Shown here piece after piece: positions 32,099-39,488 of a DNA stretch of 64,000 bases. Source of the stretch: an uncultured Candidatus Saccharibacteria bacterium (lineage in GTDB: Bacteria > Patescibacteriota > Saccharimonadia > Saccharimonadales > Saccharimonadaceae). The DNA lies in assembly GCA_947307225.1 (NCBI GenBank), contig CAMZIL010000001.1:124001-188000 (forward strand), in the 5' to 3' direction. Below the pieces are notes generated by a model. It was not told the DNA's origin. It saw nothing but the letters and a program-made list of their open reading frames with translations, and ran no database searches. A program made the translations under genes and the position numbers. Position 1 is the first letter of the stretch. Each line of letters opens with the position of its first letter.

Positions 32099-33274
32099 TT
32101 ATTTGTCAACACCAGTCAAGTTAGCAAAATGAGCATTATCTATGATCATATTTTCGAATTTGCGCGTATGATCGTAATGGCCGGTGCGCTCGAGGATATC
32201 GATCGCGATATCGTAGCGCGAGCAATGGTTGCGCGCGAGCTCATCGAGCGGCGAAGTAGTTGAACCTTGATCCTCGTAGCCATGAATCGAGCAGCGAATC
32301 GGGTTGGCATAATGCGACATGATAGATCGAATCGTCTCTTGGTAGCCGTGGAAATTAATAACGATAGGCTTATTACGCGTGAAGATATCATCAAAATCAT
32401 GCGGGAGAAGTTTATTTTCAGTCGTGCCAATCGCCCCATAAGACAAGGCCGTAATACCAACAAAACGAATCCTCAATCCCGGCAGCTCTGCCTTTGCTAG
32501 CTTGATGCCCTCCAAGGCTTCAGTCGTAGGAATATCGCCAATCGCCGCAACGACGACGTCTGGTTTTTCGTCCGAAGCAAACTGATAAATCGAACAACCA
32601 TGGCCATCGCCGAGTTGATAGCGCGCGTGATTAATATCAATCCAACGCGGCTGAGGATTCTTGTTAAATGTTGTAAGGTTTACAACATTCTTGCTATTGA
32701 TCATGAACTCCCAGGTTGCCGCTGCTGCAACATCGTCGGCTGGAAAGAAACAGTTTGCTAGATTCGACGGCTTGGCAAGAAGGCTAGAAATAAGGGCCGG
32801 GTTTTGATGTGTATAACCGTTGTGGTCCTGGCGCTGCCAACAAGACGTCGAAAGTATATTCAGTGCATGAACATCCTTGCGCCACTCAATTTCGCTGCTC
32901 TGCTTCAAAAACTTCAAATGCTGATCTAGCTGAGAAGAAACGATTGGGAGAAAAGCCTCATATGAGGTCATGCAACCGCGTCCGCCACTGAGAATATGCC
33001 CAGCAAGCGTTGCAAATAGCGTATTTTCCGAAAGCATCTCAATGACGCGGCCATCTTTTGCGAGATGCTGATCCCATTTCTCGATGCGACGACCCCAGGC
33101 ACGATCGGAGGCGTCAAAAACAGTTGCGAGTCGGTTCGAAGTAGTTTCGTCTGGCGAGAAGAAGTAAAAATCTTCGTGACGATACATCTCTTCGCGGAGG
33201 CCCTCACCAAAAATCTGAGCGCTCGAAGCCTGCTCTTCGCCAGGATTATCAACTCTCGTAGGCAAATCTCTCAT
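32099..33274 (-). CDS. Phosphoketolase, C-terminal subunit (middle and C domains)
   Basis: A 391-residue protein covering the second half of xylulose/fructose-6-phosphate phosphoketolase: MRDLPTRVDNPG aligns with the LRDL region after the N domain. It continues with FFSPDETTSNRLATVFD, HILSGGRGCMTSYEAF, WRKDVHALNILSTSCWRQ-like sequence, HQNPALIS, and INFHGY and GYEDQGSTTSPLDELARNH near the end. ATG at 33274 has GAGGAG 4 nt upstream, inside the end of the N-terminal gene; an in-frame TTG at 33286 is an alternative start. Together with the upstream gene it should cleave xylulose-5-phosphate or fructose-6-phosphate with phosphate to acetyl-phosphate. The split makes activity a prediction, not a certainty. 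Confidence 0.82.
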   Translation of the reverse strand: MRDLPTRVDNPGEEQASSAQIFGEGLREEMYRHEDFYFFSPDETTSNRLATVFDASDRAWGRRIEKWDQHLAKDGRVIEMLSENTLFATLAGHILSGGRGCMTSYEAFLPIVSSQLDQHLKFLKQSSEIEWRKDVHALNILSTSCWQRQDHNGYTHQNPALISSLLAKPSNLANCFFPADDVAAAATWEFMINSKNVVNLTTFNKNPQPRWIDINHARYQLGDGHGCSIYQFASDEKPDVVVAAIGDIPTTEALEGIKLAKAELPGLRIRFVGITALSYGAIGTTENKLLPHDFDDIFTRNKPIVINFHGYQETIRSIMSHYANPIRCSIHGYEDQGSTTSPLDELARNHCSRYDIAIDILERTGHYDHTRKFENMIIDNAHFANLTGVDK

Positions 33275-34190
33275 AAAGCTCCTCAAATTTATATGACTTC
33301 AACCAATCTTCTAGCATTTTTAGCTGCTCTTTATCTGTTTTCGCGTTCGGTAGTGGAACCTGGTGAGCAGCACAATTCCCTTCAATCTTTACGCCATCAA
33401 CCATGCGCGGGCCAGTATAGCCCTTCGGCGTTTTCATGATGATGAAAGTATTCGGTTTGAGATTATCGAGCACAGATTGGAACTCTTCGATGTTCGTGCC
33501 ATCTACGATTACTGGGTCATAGCCGAAACCGCGGAAGAGCTGCAGAAGCTCGCGTTCGCTGCTACGCCCATAAATGGTTGGCGCGGAAATCTTGTAGCCG
33601 TTCAGATGGAGAATCGGTAAAACGCGGCCGTTTTTGTCGGAATTTAGTAGCTTGTTTAGGTTCAAGCTAGCGAGCGATGTGGCCGTTTCGAGCTCACCGT
33701 CACCAATCAGAACCGCAATGAATTTATTTGGCTTGCCGAGTGCGGCGCCGTAGGCAGTTGCGAGCGAATAGCCGAGCTCACCGCCTTCAGCGATAATACC
33801 CGGGGTCATCGGGCTGGAATGCGATGGAAAGCCGTACGGCCAGGAAAAATTCTTACAAATATACTCTATGCCATGAAGGTTGGCCGTAGCGTCTGGATAG
33901 TATTCCTGCAAGTCGCCGTCGTAAAAAAGGTTGGCCTGAAGAGCTGGAAAACCGTGCCCCGGGCCGAGAATAAACTGCATATCCGGGAAACGCGCGTGGA
34001 GGTTTGCATAGGCGATGTTGATGCCCGGGCAAGAGCCCCAGTGACCGAGCAAACGCGGCTTAATATCCGAAAAAGAAAGCGGACGACTAAGTAGAAAATT
34101 GTCTTTTAGAAAGATTTGGGCGACAGAAAGATAGTTGCAAAAACGAATACGATCTTTGATGCCATTAATATCAATGCCCAACCCGTGCAT
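33249..34190 (-). CDS. Phosphoketolase, N-terminal (TPP-binding) subunit
   Basis: A 313-residue protein matching the XFP N domain: NYLSVAQIFL, KPRLLGHWGSCPGINIAYA, LGPGHGFPALQANLFYDG, EGGELGYSLATAYGAALG, the TPP/metal motif VLIGDGELET, VLPILHLNGYKISAPT and MKTPKGYTGP. It stops at TGA (33251-33249) within the linker that normally joins the N and middle domains. That linker and its usual conserved Asn-Pro/Asn-Gly-Gly stretch are missing. The C-terminal half follows in the +1 frame with a 26-bp overlap. ATG at 34190 is 6 nt from a TAAAAT box. The pair is the likely source of acetyl-phosphate in an organism with a cut-down central metabolism. Confidence 0.83.
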   Translation of the reverse strand: MHGLGIDINGIKDRIRFCNYLSVAQIFLKDNFLLSRPLSFSDIKPRLLGHWGSCPGINIAYANLHARFPDMQFILGPGHGFPALQANLFYDGDLQEYYPDATANLHGIEYICKNFSWPYGFPSHSSPMTPGIIAEGGELGYSLATAYGAALGKPNKFIAVLIGDGELETATSLASLNLNKLLNSDKNGRVLPILHLNGYKISAPTIYGRSSERELLQLFRGFGYDPVIVDGTNIEEFQSVLDNLKPNTFIIMKTPKGYTGPRMVDGVKIEGNCAAHQVPLPNAKTDKEQLKMLEDWLKSYKFEELYERFAYES

Positions 34191-34196
34191 ATGCTT

Positions 34197-34202
34197 ATTT
34201 TA
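34197..34202 (-). promoter_or_regulatory. -10 box (TAAAAT) for phosphoketolase
   Basis: TAAAAT sits between the hydrolase stop (34203) and the ATG at 34190, with a 6-nt gap to the ATG. Confidence 0.45.
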
Positions 34203-35033
34203 TCATAAATCGACGTGCAGCAGGAGGTGCAGCAAAGAGTCTTTGATGATCTTTGTGGCCTTTTTTGCCTTGGCGCCAGTCATATCGTGACCACCAAAAG
34301 ATTCGGTCAAATGGAAGTGCTGGTTGCGCTCGGAGACCTTATGCAAATTAGCGCCGATCACAAGTGGATCGAGGCGGCCATGGACGACTTCCATTGGCAT
34401 TTTAAGATTTACGGCCATGCCGTAGTTCTCTTTATTTAGGATGATATTGTCCATCGTCTTACGAAAAGCAACGGTATCGAGGCTGCGCTTTTCAAAACTC
34501 GAAAGCGCATCAATAAAACCCGCGACAAAGCCAACCGCTTTGGCGCCCGTATGCGCACGAAGCTCACCATAAATTTTGGTATAAATCTGATCCTGGAAGC
34601 CAGCCACTTCATTTGCCTTGATGATTGGCGGCGACAAAAGAATAAGCTGATCAATTAGGCGATCGCCGTTCGTTGCGTAATCAATCGAGATTAGGCAGCC
34701 CATGGAGTGGCCACAAAGGACGATTGGCGTATGGATTTTGAGTTTCTTGATCGTATGCGTAAGCGCCTTGCGATAGCTGGCGTAATCGTAGCCGTACCAA
34801 TCTGGCTTTTCGGACTTGCCAAAACCAATCAGATCGAGCGCAACAAAGCGAACTTTTGCCAGATCTTTGTCATGGGTTAGCGTCGGAAGCATTTCGCGCC
34901 AAGTATTGTAGCTGGCCGCAATGCCATGCAGGAAAATAATTGTCAGTTCCGGCTTTTGCGACATGGAATGGTCGTAGCGCACGCGCATTGTAAGAGGGAT
35001 TTTTAGAACTTTGTGGAGAAAGTCACTAAACAT
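34203..35033 (-). CDS. Alpha/beta hydrolase
   Basis: A 276-residue alpha/beta hydrolase. IIFLHGIAASYNTW is the oxyanion-hole HG region near 33-46. DLIGFGKSEKP follows, then the nucleophile elbow CGHSMG near 108-113 (Ser). The acidic residue is in HGRLDPLV near 217 and the catalytic His in GGHDMTG near 248. Length and motif order fit esterases and lipases of this fold. ATG at 35033 is leaderless and divergent from the DsbA-like gene across 26 bp. It lies 12 bp upstream of the phosphoketolase genes. The substrate is unknown. Confidence 0.85.
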   Translation of the reverse strand: MFSDFLHKVLKIPLTMRVRYDHSMSQKPELTIIFLHGIAASYNTWREMLPTLTHDKDLAKVRFVALDLIGFGKSEKPDWYGYDYASYRKALTHTIKKLKIHTPIVLCGHSMGCLISIDYATNGDRLIDQLILLSPPIIKANEVAGFQDQIYTKIYGELRAHTGAKAVGFVAGFIDALSSFEKRSLDTVAFRKTMDNIILNKENYGMAVNLKMPMEVVHGRLDPLVIGANLHKVSERNQHFHLTESFGGHDMTGAKAKKATKIIKDSLLHLLLHVDL

Positions 35034-35039
35034 AATCTG

Positions 35040-35052
35040 ATTATACTATAAT
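35040..35052. promoter_or_regulatory. Divergent leaderless promoter pair
   Basis: Minus TATAAT (35045-35040) is 6 nt from the ATG at 35033. Plus TATAAT (35047-35052) is 7 nt from the ATG at 35060. The whole gap is 26 bp. Confidence 0.65.
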
Positions 35053-35059
35053 AGAGAGT

Positions 35060-35785
35060 ATGAATAAGGTTACAGTAGGTATAATTATTGCCCTTTTGTT
35101 GGGCCTTGGTGGGTTAGCAATTTGGTCTTCCGCTAACAATAGCAAGATTGACTATAGCAAGTATGATTCTGCAAAAATAATCGCCGCAGACGAGAATAAT
35201 GGCAACATCGGCGATCATGTACGCGGCAAGGAAGATTCCCCTGTCGTCGTGGTCGAATATGCAGATTTGCAATGCCCAGGCTGCGCGACAATGATGCCAA
35301 AAATGAGCGAAATTTATGAGCAGTATGGCGATCGCGTTGCATTTGTTTTCCGTAGCTGGCCACTTTCTTACCATCAGAACGCCCGTTCCGCATCTGCAGC
35401 AGCTGAAGCTGCCGGCTACCAGGGCTACTACTGGGATATGCTCGAGACGATGTATGACTATCGCGACAAATGGATCGATATTACTGACACCGTAAAACGC
35501 ACGAATATCTATACCGACATCTTCAAGGAAGTCTCCAACGGCAATGGCGATGTCGAGAAGTTCAAGAAAGATCTTGATGACGCTAGCATCAAGAAGAAGA
35601 TCGATTTTGATTACGGTCTCGGCAAGGAGCGCGACCATGTTTCCGCTACCCCGTCGATTTATGTAAACGGCAAGTTGATCGATATTAATAACAGCGATGA
35701 AGAGACTAGCGTTCTCGTTAAAAGAGGCATCGACGAAGCTTTGAAAGCCGCCGGTTTGGCGACTGGTCCAGCCGAAAATAAATAG
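35060..35785 (+). CDS. DsbA-like membrane-anchored thiol-disulfide oxidoreductase
   Basis: A 241-residue exported thioredoxin-fold protein. An N-terminal membrane anchor (about 4-23) precedes VVVVEYADLQCPGCATMMP with the active-site CPGC near 74-77, an inserted helical domain, and the cis-Pro loop SATPSIYVNG near 196-205. This is the DsbA/DsbG-like thioredoxin_4 type that introduces disulfides into exported proteins. Likely clients in this window are the giant secreted protein at 51685-55659 and the VirB6-like ectodomain, both with multiple cysteines; this link is inference. No DsbB or VKOR gene is visible here. Confidence 0.88.
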   Translation: MNKVTVGIIIALLLGLGGLAIWSSANNSKIDYSKYDSAKIIAADENNGNIGDHVRGKEDSPVVVVEYADLQCPGCATMMPKMSEIYEQYGDRVAFVFRSWPLSYHQNARSASAAAEAAGYQGYYWDMLETMYDYRDKWIDITDTVKRTNIYTDIFKEVSNGNGDVEKFKKDLDDASIKKKIDFDYGLGKERDHVSATPSIYVNGKLIDINNSDEETSVLVKRGIDEALKAAGLATGPAENK

Positions 35786-35790
35786 ATAAA

Positions 35791-35824
35791 AAATAATCGC
35801 CTCTCAACTGGCGATTATTTTTTT
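35791..35824. terminator. Bidirectional terminator
   Basis: AAATAATCGCC (35791-35801) pairs with GGCGATTATTT (35810-35820), with T runs in both directions. It ends the dsbA-like gene and the short minus-strand transcript. Confidence 0.85.
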
Positions 35825-35835
35825 GTGCGCTCGCA

Positions 35836-35907
35836 CTAGATTTCGATGAACTCGTTCCAGTTGAGCGCGTCCACTTGGAGCGTCCCCTTGCGGTTACGCT
35901 TTTTCAT
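35836..35907 (-). CDS. Candidate 23-residue small protein
   Basis: A 23-codon ORF on the minus strand, MKKRNRKGTL followed by QVDALNWNEFIEI, with a basic first half and an acidic/aromatic end. AGGAG lies 7 nt before the ATG at 35907. The transcript has a near-consensus promoter (36069-36041), a leader of about 127 nt and a terminator at 35791-35824, so the unit is self-contained. A second 18-codon ORF (ATG at 36003, no good ribosome site) lies in the leader. Whether the peptide is made or the RNA itself is the product is open. No known family. It fills most of the 296-bp gap between the neighbouring genes. Confidence 0.45.
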   Translation of the reverse strand: MKKRNRKGTLQVDALNWNEFIEI

Positions 35908-36040
35908 GGTTTCTCCTGCTTAGTAATTTTTGCCTTGCTTCTTTTATTAGTTTCCCATAAAACTAGCAAAGCCATCGCTCTTTACGACTATTTCCCCAAA
36001 CATGTTGGATAATACACACGTTCCCAGAGCAACGAGTACT

Positions 36041-36069
36041 ATTGTATCAAAGCAAAGTCCGCGTTTCAA
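36041..36069 (-). promoter_or_regulatory. Promoter of the short minus-strand transcript
   Basis: TTGAAA (36069-36064), 17-bp spacer, TACAAT (36046-36041) on the minus strand; predicted start near 36034. Confidence 0.6.
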
Positions 36070-36081
36070 GCATAAACTTTG

Positions 36082-36663
36082 TTAGCGGTTCTTTAGAGCC
36101 TGACGAATGCGGTCTTCAACAGATAGAGATGCGTCGACTTTTTCGAGTGCTTTTGTTGCATCGGCGAGGGTTAAACCAAGCGCCATGAGGGCGTCGAGCG
36201 CCTCGTCGTTTTCGAGTGGAAGCTGCGCGGCCTTTGGATCGTCTTTGCGGCCATAGTAGGTCGGTAGACCGACCTTATCACGAAGGTCAACAATTACGCG
36301 TTCGGCGGATTTTTTGCCGACCCCGGCAGCCTTTGCGACGTAGGCGGCGTCCGCGTTTGCGATAGCATTACGTACTTCTTCGGCCGGCGCGAGGCTAAGG
36401 ATTGCCATTGCAGCCTTTGGACCGACTCCCTGGACAGAGATTAGGAGTTCAAAAAGCTTCTTAGCAGCGAGACTCGTGAAACCAAAAAGCTCCTCGGCCT
36501 GCTCGCGTACATGATGATAAGTGTAGAGTTTTACCTCGTCTTCGAGGTTAAGATTGTCGAAATCTATCTGGCTAAGGGCTACTTCGTAGCCAACGCCTTG
36601 GACGTCGATAATGACAGAATTTGCGAATTTTTCGGTCAAAATTCCTTTAAGATGGGCTATCAT
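36082..36663 (-). CDS. ruvA: Holliday junction branch-migration protein RuvA
   Basis: A 193-residue DNA-binding subunit that forms a tetramer on Holliday junctions and loads RuvB. Domain I (MIAHLKGIL, then VQGVGYEV), domain II with helix-hairpin-helix motifs (VQGVGPKAAMAILS and AAGVGKKSAERVIVDLRDK), and the RuvB-binding domain III (ALDALMALGLTLADATKAL) are all present. ATG at 36663 is 6 nt from a minus-strand TATAAT; the longer upstream reading frame is rejected. ruvB (39489) and ruvC (63712) are in the same window but in separate units. Confidence 0.95.
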   Translation of the reverse strand: MIAHLKGILTEKFANSVIIDVQGVGYEVALSQIDFDNLNLEDEVKLYTYHHVREQAEELFGFTSLAAKKLFELLISVQGVGPKAAMAILSLAPAEEVRNAIANADAAYVAKAAGVGKKSAERVIVDLRDKVGLPTYYGRKDDPKAAQLPLENDEALDALMALGLTLADATKALEKVDASLSVEDRIRQALKNR

Positions 36664-36669
36664 ACCTAT

Positions 36670-36675
36670 ATTATA
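36670..36675 (-). promoter_or_regulatory. ruvA -10 box (TATAAT), leaderless
   Basis: Minus-strand TATAAT (36675-36670), 6 nt from the ATG at 36663. Confidence 0.6.
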
Positions 36676-36757
36676 CCGCAAAACACCTATATTACCCTTT
36701 TCAAACAGAGAAAAATGTGATAAAATGAGGAAAGTTTTTAATATAAAAGGTAAGAAT

Positions 36758-37207
36758 ATGTCGTTTGAATTACTCAAAATGGTGGGTGATGCCCAGAAAA
36801 AGAAGGCCGTCATTGACGTCCGTTCTGGTGATACTGTACGCGTGTCTCAGAAAATTAAGGAAGGTGACAAATTCCGTATTCAGGTATTCGAAGGTACTGT
36901 AATCCGCGTTGATCGCAAAGCTTCCCATACCGAGCGTATCGTTGTTCGTAAAGTAACGTCCGGTGTTGGCGTCGAGAAGAGCTTCTTGATGCACAGCCCA
37001 CTCGTCGAAAAGGTCGAGATTGTCCGCCGCGGTAAAGTCCGCCGCAACAACCTTCGCTACCTCCGCGAGCGTTCCGGTAAATCCGCACGTCTTACTCAGA
37101 AGGATTTCGATCGCCATGCAGTGAACGAACTTCCAGCTGAAGAAGAAGCTCCAGTTGAGGCTCCAGCAGAAGCAACTGAGGCTACTGAAGAAAAAGCGGA
37201 AGCTTAA
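36758..37207 (+). CDS. rplS: 50S ribosomal protein L19
   Basis: A 149-residue L19 of the large ribosomal subunit at the 30S-50S interface. The conserved core runs from about residue 12 to 112 (RSGDTVRVSQKIKEGDK, then FEGTVIRVDRK, VGVEKSFLMHSPLVEKVEIVRRG, and NLRYLRERSGKSARL). A C-terminal extension of about 25 residues made of Glu, Ala and Pro goes beyond the usual 115-120 residues. ATG at 36758 follows AAAGG; a TAAAAT near 36721-36726 could be its -10 box. It is followed after 2 bp by rnhB-yraN, the usual rplS-rnhB-yraN order. Confidence 0.95.
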   Translation: MSFELLKMVGDAQKKKAVIDVRSGDTVRVSQKIKEGDKFRIQVFEGTVIRVDRKASHTERIVVRKVTSGVGVEKSFLMHSPLVEKVEIVRRGKVRRNNLRYLRERSGKSARLTQKDFDRHAVNELPAEEEAPVEAPAEATEATEEKAEA

Positions 37208-37209
37208 GC

Positions 37210-38127
37210 TTGAAAAAGCTACTTGGTATAGATGAAGTCGGCAGAGGCCCCTGGGCGGGGCCTCTTGTTGTGGGCGCGTGTGTTTTGCGTGGGCCAATCG
37301 AAGGTCTGACGGACAGCAAAAAGCTGACTGCGCGTCGTCGCGAAGTCTTGGCGGCCGAGATTCAGGAGAAAGCCTTCTGCGGGCTGGGCTGGGTTTCTGC
37401 GGCCGAGTTAGATAAAATCGGTCTTTCCGCCGCCCTGCGTAAAGCTTGTCGCTCGGCCGTCGAGCAAGTTCAAGCTGCGCACGCGGAGTTCAATGGAATT
37501 ATTATTGACGGAACGGTGAACTTTTTGAGTGACACGTCGCTGGGCAAATATGTAACAGTAAAGCCGAAGGCCGACTTGCTCGTTCCGGAAGTATCTGCGG
37601 CATCAATCATTGCAAAGGTTGCGCGTGATAATTATATGATCGAACTCGCCGAGCGCTTCCCTGGCTATGGATTCGAAAAGCATGTAGGATATGGCACCGC
37701 CGCGCACAAAGCCGCCCTACTGTCACTCGGGCCATGCGAAGAACATCGACGTAGCTTTCGACCAATTGCCGAACTAGTCGGAACGCAGCAAAAAGAGGCC
37801 GCAGCGCATGTAATTAGCGGTCAGAAAGGCGAACAGGCCGCCGCAAATTATCTAGCCGAGCGCGGTTTTACGTTATTGGAGCGCAACTGGAAAACGAAGT
37901 GGTGCGAAATCGATATCGTCGCATCGAAAGACGATGTTTTATACTTTGTCGAAGTAAAATACCGTCGCGACGGAGGCGGCATTAATGCAATTACGCCAAC
38001 CAAGCAGAAACAAATGCGATTTGCTGCTGAACTATTCCTACAGAAACACCCAAATACAGAAGCGAAATTGGCCGTCGTCACGGTGGATGCCGGCTATAAA
38101 GTCAGTGATTTTCTAGCCCTCGAGTAG
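37210..38127 (+). CDS. rnhB: Fused ribonuclease HII and YraN/UPF0102 nuclease-fold protein
   Basis: A 305-residue two-domain protein. Residues 1-190 are RNase HII, which removes ribonucleotides and RNA-DNA primers: Asp8/Glu9 in GIDEVGRG, Asp100 in IIIDGTVNF, SAASIIAKVARD with Asp140, and GYGFEKHVGYGT. After a short linker, residues 203-305 are YraN/UPF0102: GQKGEQAAANYLAERGF, CEIDIVA (Glu233, Asp235) and VEVKYR (Glu248, Lys250), the restriction-endonuclease-like core. The start is TTG at 37210, just after the rplS stop, because the conserved N-terminus begins there. In most bacteria these are separate neighbouring genes. The 3' end overlaps the convergent nuclease gene by 26 bp. Confidence 0.92.
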   Translation: MKKLLGIDEVGRGPWAGPLVVGACVLRGPIEGLTDSKKLTARRREVLAAEIQEKAFCGLGWVSAAELDKIGLSAALRKACRSAVEQVQAAHAEFNGIIIDGTVNFLSDTSLGKYVTVKPKADLLVPEVSAASIIAKVARDNYMIELAERFPGYGFEKHVGYGTAAHKAALLSLGPCEEHRRSFRPIAELVGTQQKEAAAHVISGQKGEQAAANYLAERGFTLLERNWKTKWCEIDIVASKDDVLYFVEVKYRRDGGGINAITPTKQKQMRFAAELFLQKHPNTEAKLAVVTVDAGYKVSDFLALE

Positions 38128-38851
38128 TTTCGCTCGGACAAGTTGCGAGGACTTTTTGCATGGCAAGCTTTTCAGCCGGCGTGACCCAAAGGTGGTATTT
38201 ATATTTAACCGATATCTGGCGCGCAACGTACTGGCAACGAAATGTTTCGTTGCTTGGTAGCCATGTATCGGCCGCCTGATCAGATTTTTCCTGGTTGGCT
38301 GGGCCGTCAACCGCGAGTAGATTGAGCGGATCCTGGCTAATCTCGTAACGTTCATCTGGACTAAGATTGAATGCGCCGGTTGCCCAGGCATTGCTAAGCG
38401 CAACAACGTGATCAATCTGAACTGCGCCCGAAGTAGACTCGCCACGCACGAATTGAATCGTTTTGCCGGTATAAGGGTCAAGGAGAGTCCCAGTCTCAAC
38501 CTTGCAACTGCCATTTTTATACTTGATATTCGTCAAATCACGCGTCAAAATCGCCTCGCGAGTGTTGCATCCTGACGCGGTTTCGCCCCAGTTATCATAG
38601 AAAAGTTTTCGATAATATTTGTGCTGCGCATCCTTTTCCTTTACAGCAAGATTTTCTAGGACATCTTTGGCGAGAAGCGAGTCCGCCTTGCTCTGCTCGT
38701 CTTTATAGGCTGGCATTTTTTCGCCGCCAAGGCCAAGCAGGCTCGCGTACTCATAGGCCTTTGGATTTAGAAAAATGAAAGCGCCAAAAACCAACGCAAC
38801 GATCGCCACTGCGCTAAGTCGTCGCAAGCGGTATCTGGCGCGACGAGACAT
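38102..38851 (-). CDS. Membrane-anchored HNH endonuclease (DUF1524/GmrSD C-terminal type)
   Basis: A 249-residue protein with an Arg-rich N-terminus and one membrane helix (about 11-28), then an exported nuclease domain. Key parts are SGCNTREAILTRDL, GTLLDPYTGKTIQF, the HNH histidine in VQIDHVVALSNAWATGA, DPLNLLAVDGPANQEKSDQAADTWLPSN and a C-terminal YVARQISVKYKYHLWVT. This is the DUF1524 HNH family that is common as secreted nuclease in Actinobacteria. Two cysteines could be disulfide-bonded. Likely role: degrading external DNA for uptake. It lies 2 bp after rubrerythrin on the same strand. Confidence 0.87.
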   Translation of the reverse strand: MSRRARYRLRRLSAVAIVALVFGAFIFLNPKAYEYASLLGLGGEKMPAYKDEQSKADSLLAKDVLENLAVKEKDAQHKYYRKLFYDNWGETASGCNTREAILTRDLTNIKYKNGSCKVETGTLLDPYTGKTIQFVRGESTSGAVQIDHVVALSNAWATGAFNLSPDERYEISQDPLNLLAVDGPANQEKSDQAADTWLPSNETFRCQYVARQISVKYKYHLWVTPAEKLAMQKVLATCPSETTRGLENH

Positions 38852-38853
38852 CT

Positions 38854-39393
38854 TTAGTAGTTCTCTGCCTGAATTTCAAAGTAGGATTGTGGATGATTGC
38901 AAACTGGGCAGACTTCTGGTGCGGAATCACCAATGTGAATGTAGCCACAGTTGCGGCACTTCCAGACGGTGACGCCGTCACCCTTAAAGACCATACCCTT
39001 TTCGATATTCTCGATCAGTTTGCGATAGCGTTCCTCATGATGTTTTTCGATCTCGCCAACTTTTTCAAAGAGTTCGGCGATCTCATTGAAGCCCTCTTCG
39101 CGTGCGTCGGCGGCAAACTTTGCGTACATATCGGTATATTCGTAGTTTTCGCCGTCGGCAGCATCTTTGAGATTCGTCATCGTGTCAGCGACGCCATCAT
39201 GAAGAAGCTTGTACCAAATCTTGGCATGCTCTTTTTCGTTGTCGCTAGTTTCTTGGAAGATGGCCGAAATCTGTTCGTAGCCTTCTTTTTTAGCTTTGCT
39301 AGCATAGAACTGGTATTTTACGCGCGCCTGCGATTCGCCAGCAAAAGCGGCGTTCAAATTTTGCTCAGTTTTAGTGCCCTTAATTTCGGCCAT
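38854..39393 (-). CDS. Rubrerythrin
   Basis: A 179-residue non-haem di-iron peroxidase that protects against hydrogen peroxide. The four-helix domain has the usual Glu/His ligands ([41 protein letters not shown]). A C-terminal rubredoxin-like domain binds one iron through CRNCGYIH and CPVCNHP. AGGAGG precedes the ATG at 39393. An extended -10 promoter (TTGACA, 18 bp, TATAAT) lies upstream, divergent from ruvB. It heads a short operon with the exported nuclease. Confidence 0.95.
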   Translation of the reverse strand: MAEIKGTKTEQNLNAAFAGESQARVKYQFYASKAKKEGYEQISAIFQETSDNEKEHAKIWYKLLHDGVADTMTNLKDAADGENYEYTDMYAKFAADAREEGFNEIAELFEKVGEIEKHHEERYRKLIENIEKGMVFKGDGVTVWKCRNCGYIHIGDSAPEVCPVCNHPQSYFEIQAENY

Positions 39394-39439
39394 AATACCT
39401 CCTAGTTTCTGTTTTTATTTTAGCAGACTATATCTTACT

Positions 39440-39482
39440 ATTATAGCATAAGCGGCATGGTTTTGTCAAGTAGATGTATAAT
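39440..39482. promoter_or_regulatory. Divergent rubrerythrin and ruvB promoters
   Basis: Minus: TTGACA (39469-39464), 18-bp spacer ending TATGC, TATAAT (39445-39440). Plus: TATAAT (39477-39482), 6 nt before the ruvB ATG at 39489. Confidence 0.65.
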
Positions 39483-39488
39483 AGAGAT

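Noticed and set aside
33249-33286. Programmed frameshifting between the phosphoketolase halves
   Set aside because: No slippery heptamer or RF2-like CTT-TGA site was found; a separate ATG with GAGGAG explains the second ORF better, though an assembly indel is still possible.
35908-36034. Known riboswitch in the leader of the short transcript
   Set aside because: No recognisable T-box, TPP, SAM, cobalamin, guanidine or similar core motif.
39463-39469. TTTTGTCAA as an unusual -35 element for ruvB
   Set aside because: The spacing to the ruvB -10 box is only 8 bp; it is the divergent rubrerythrin TTGACA with an 18-bp spacer.
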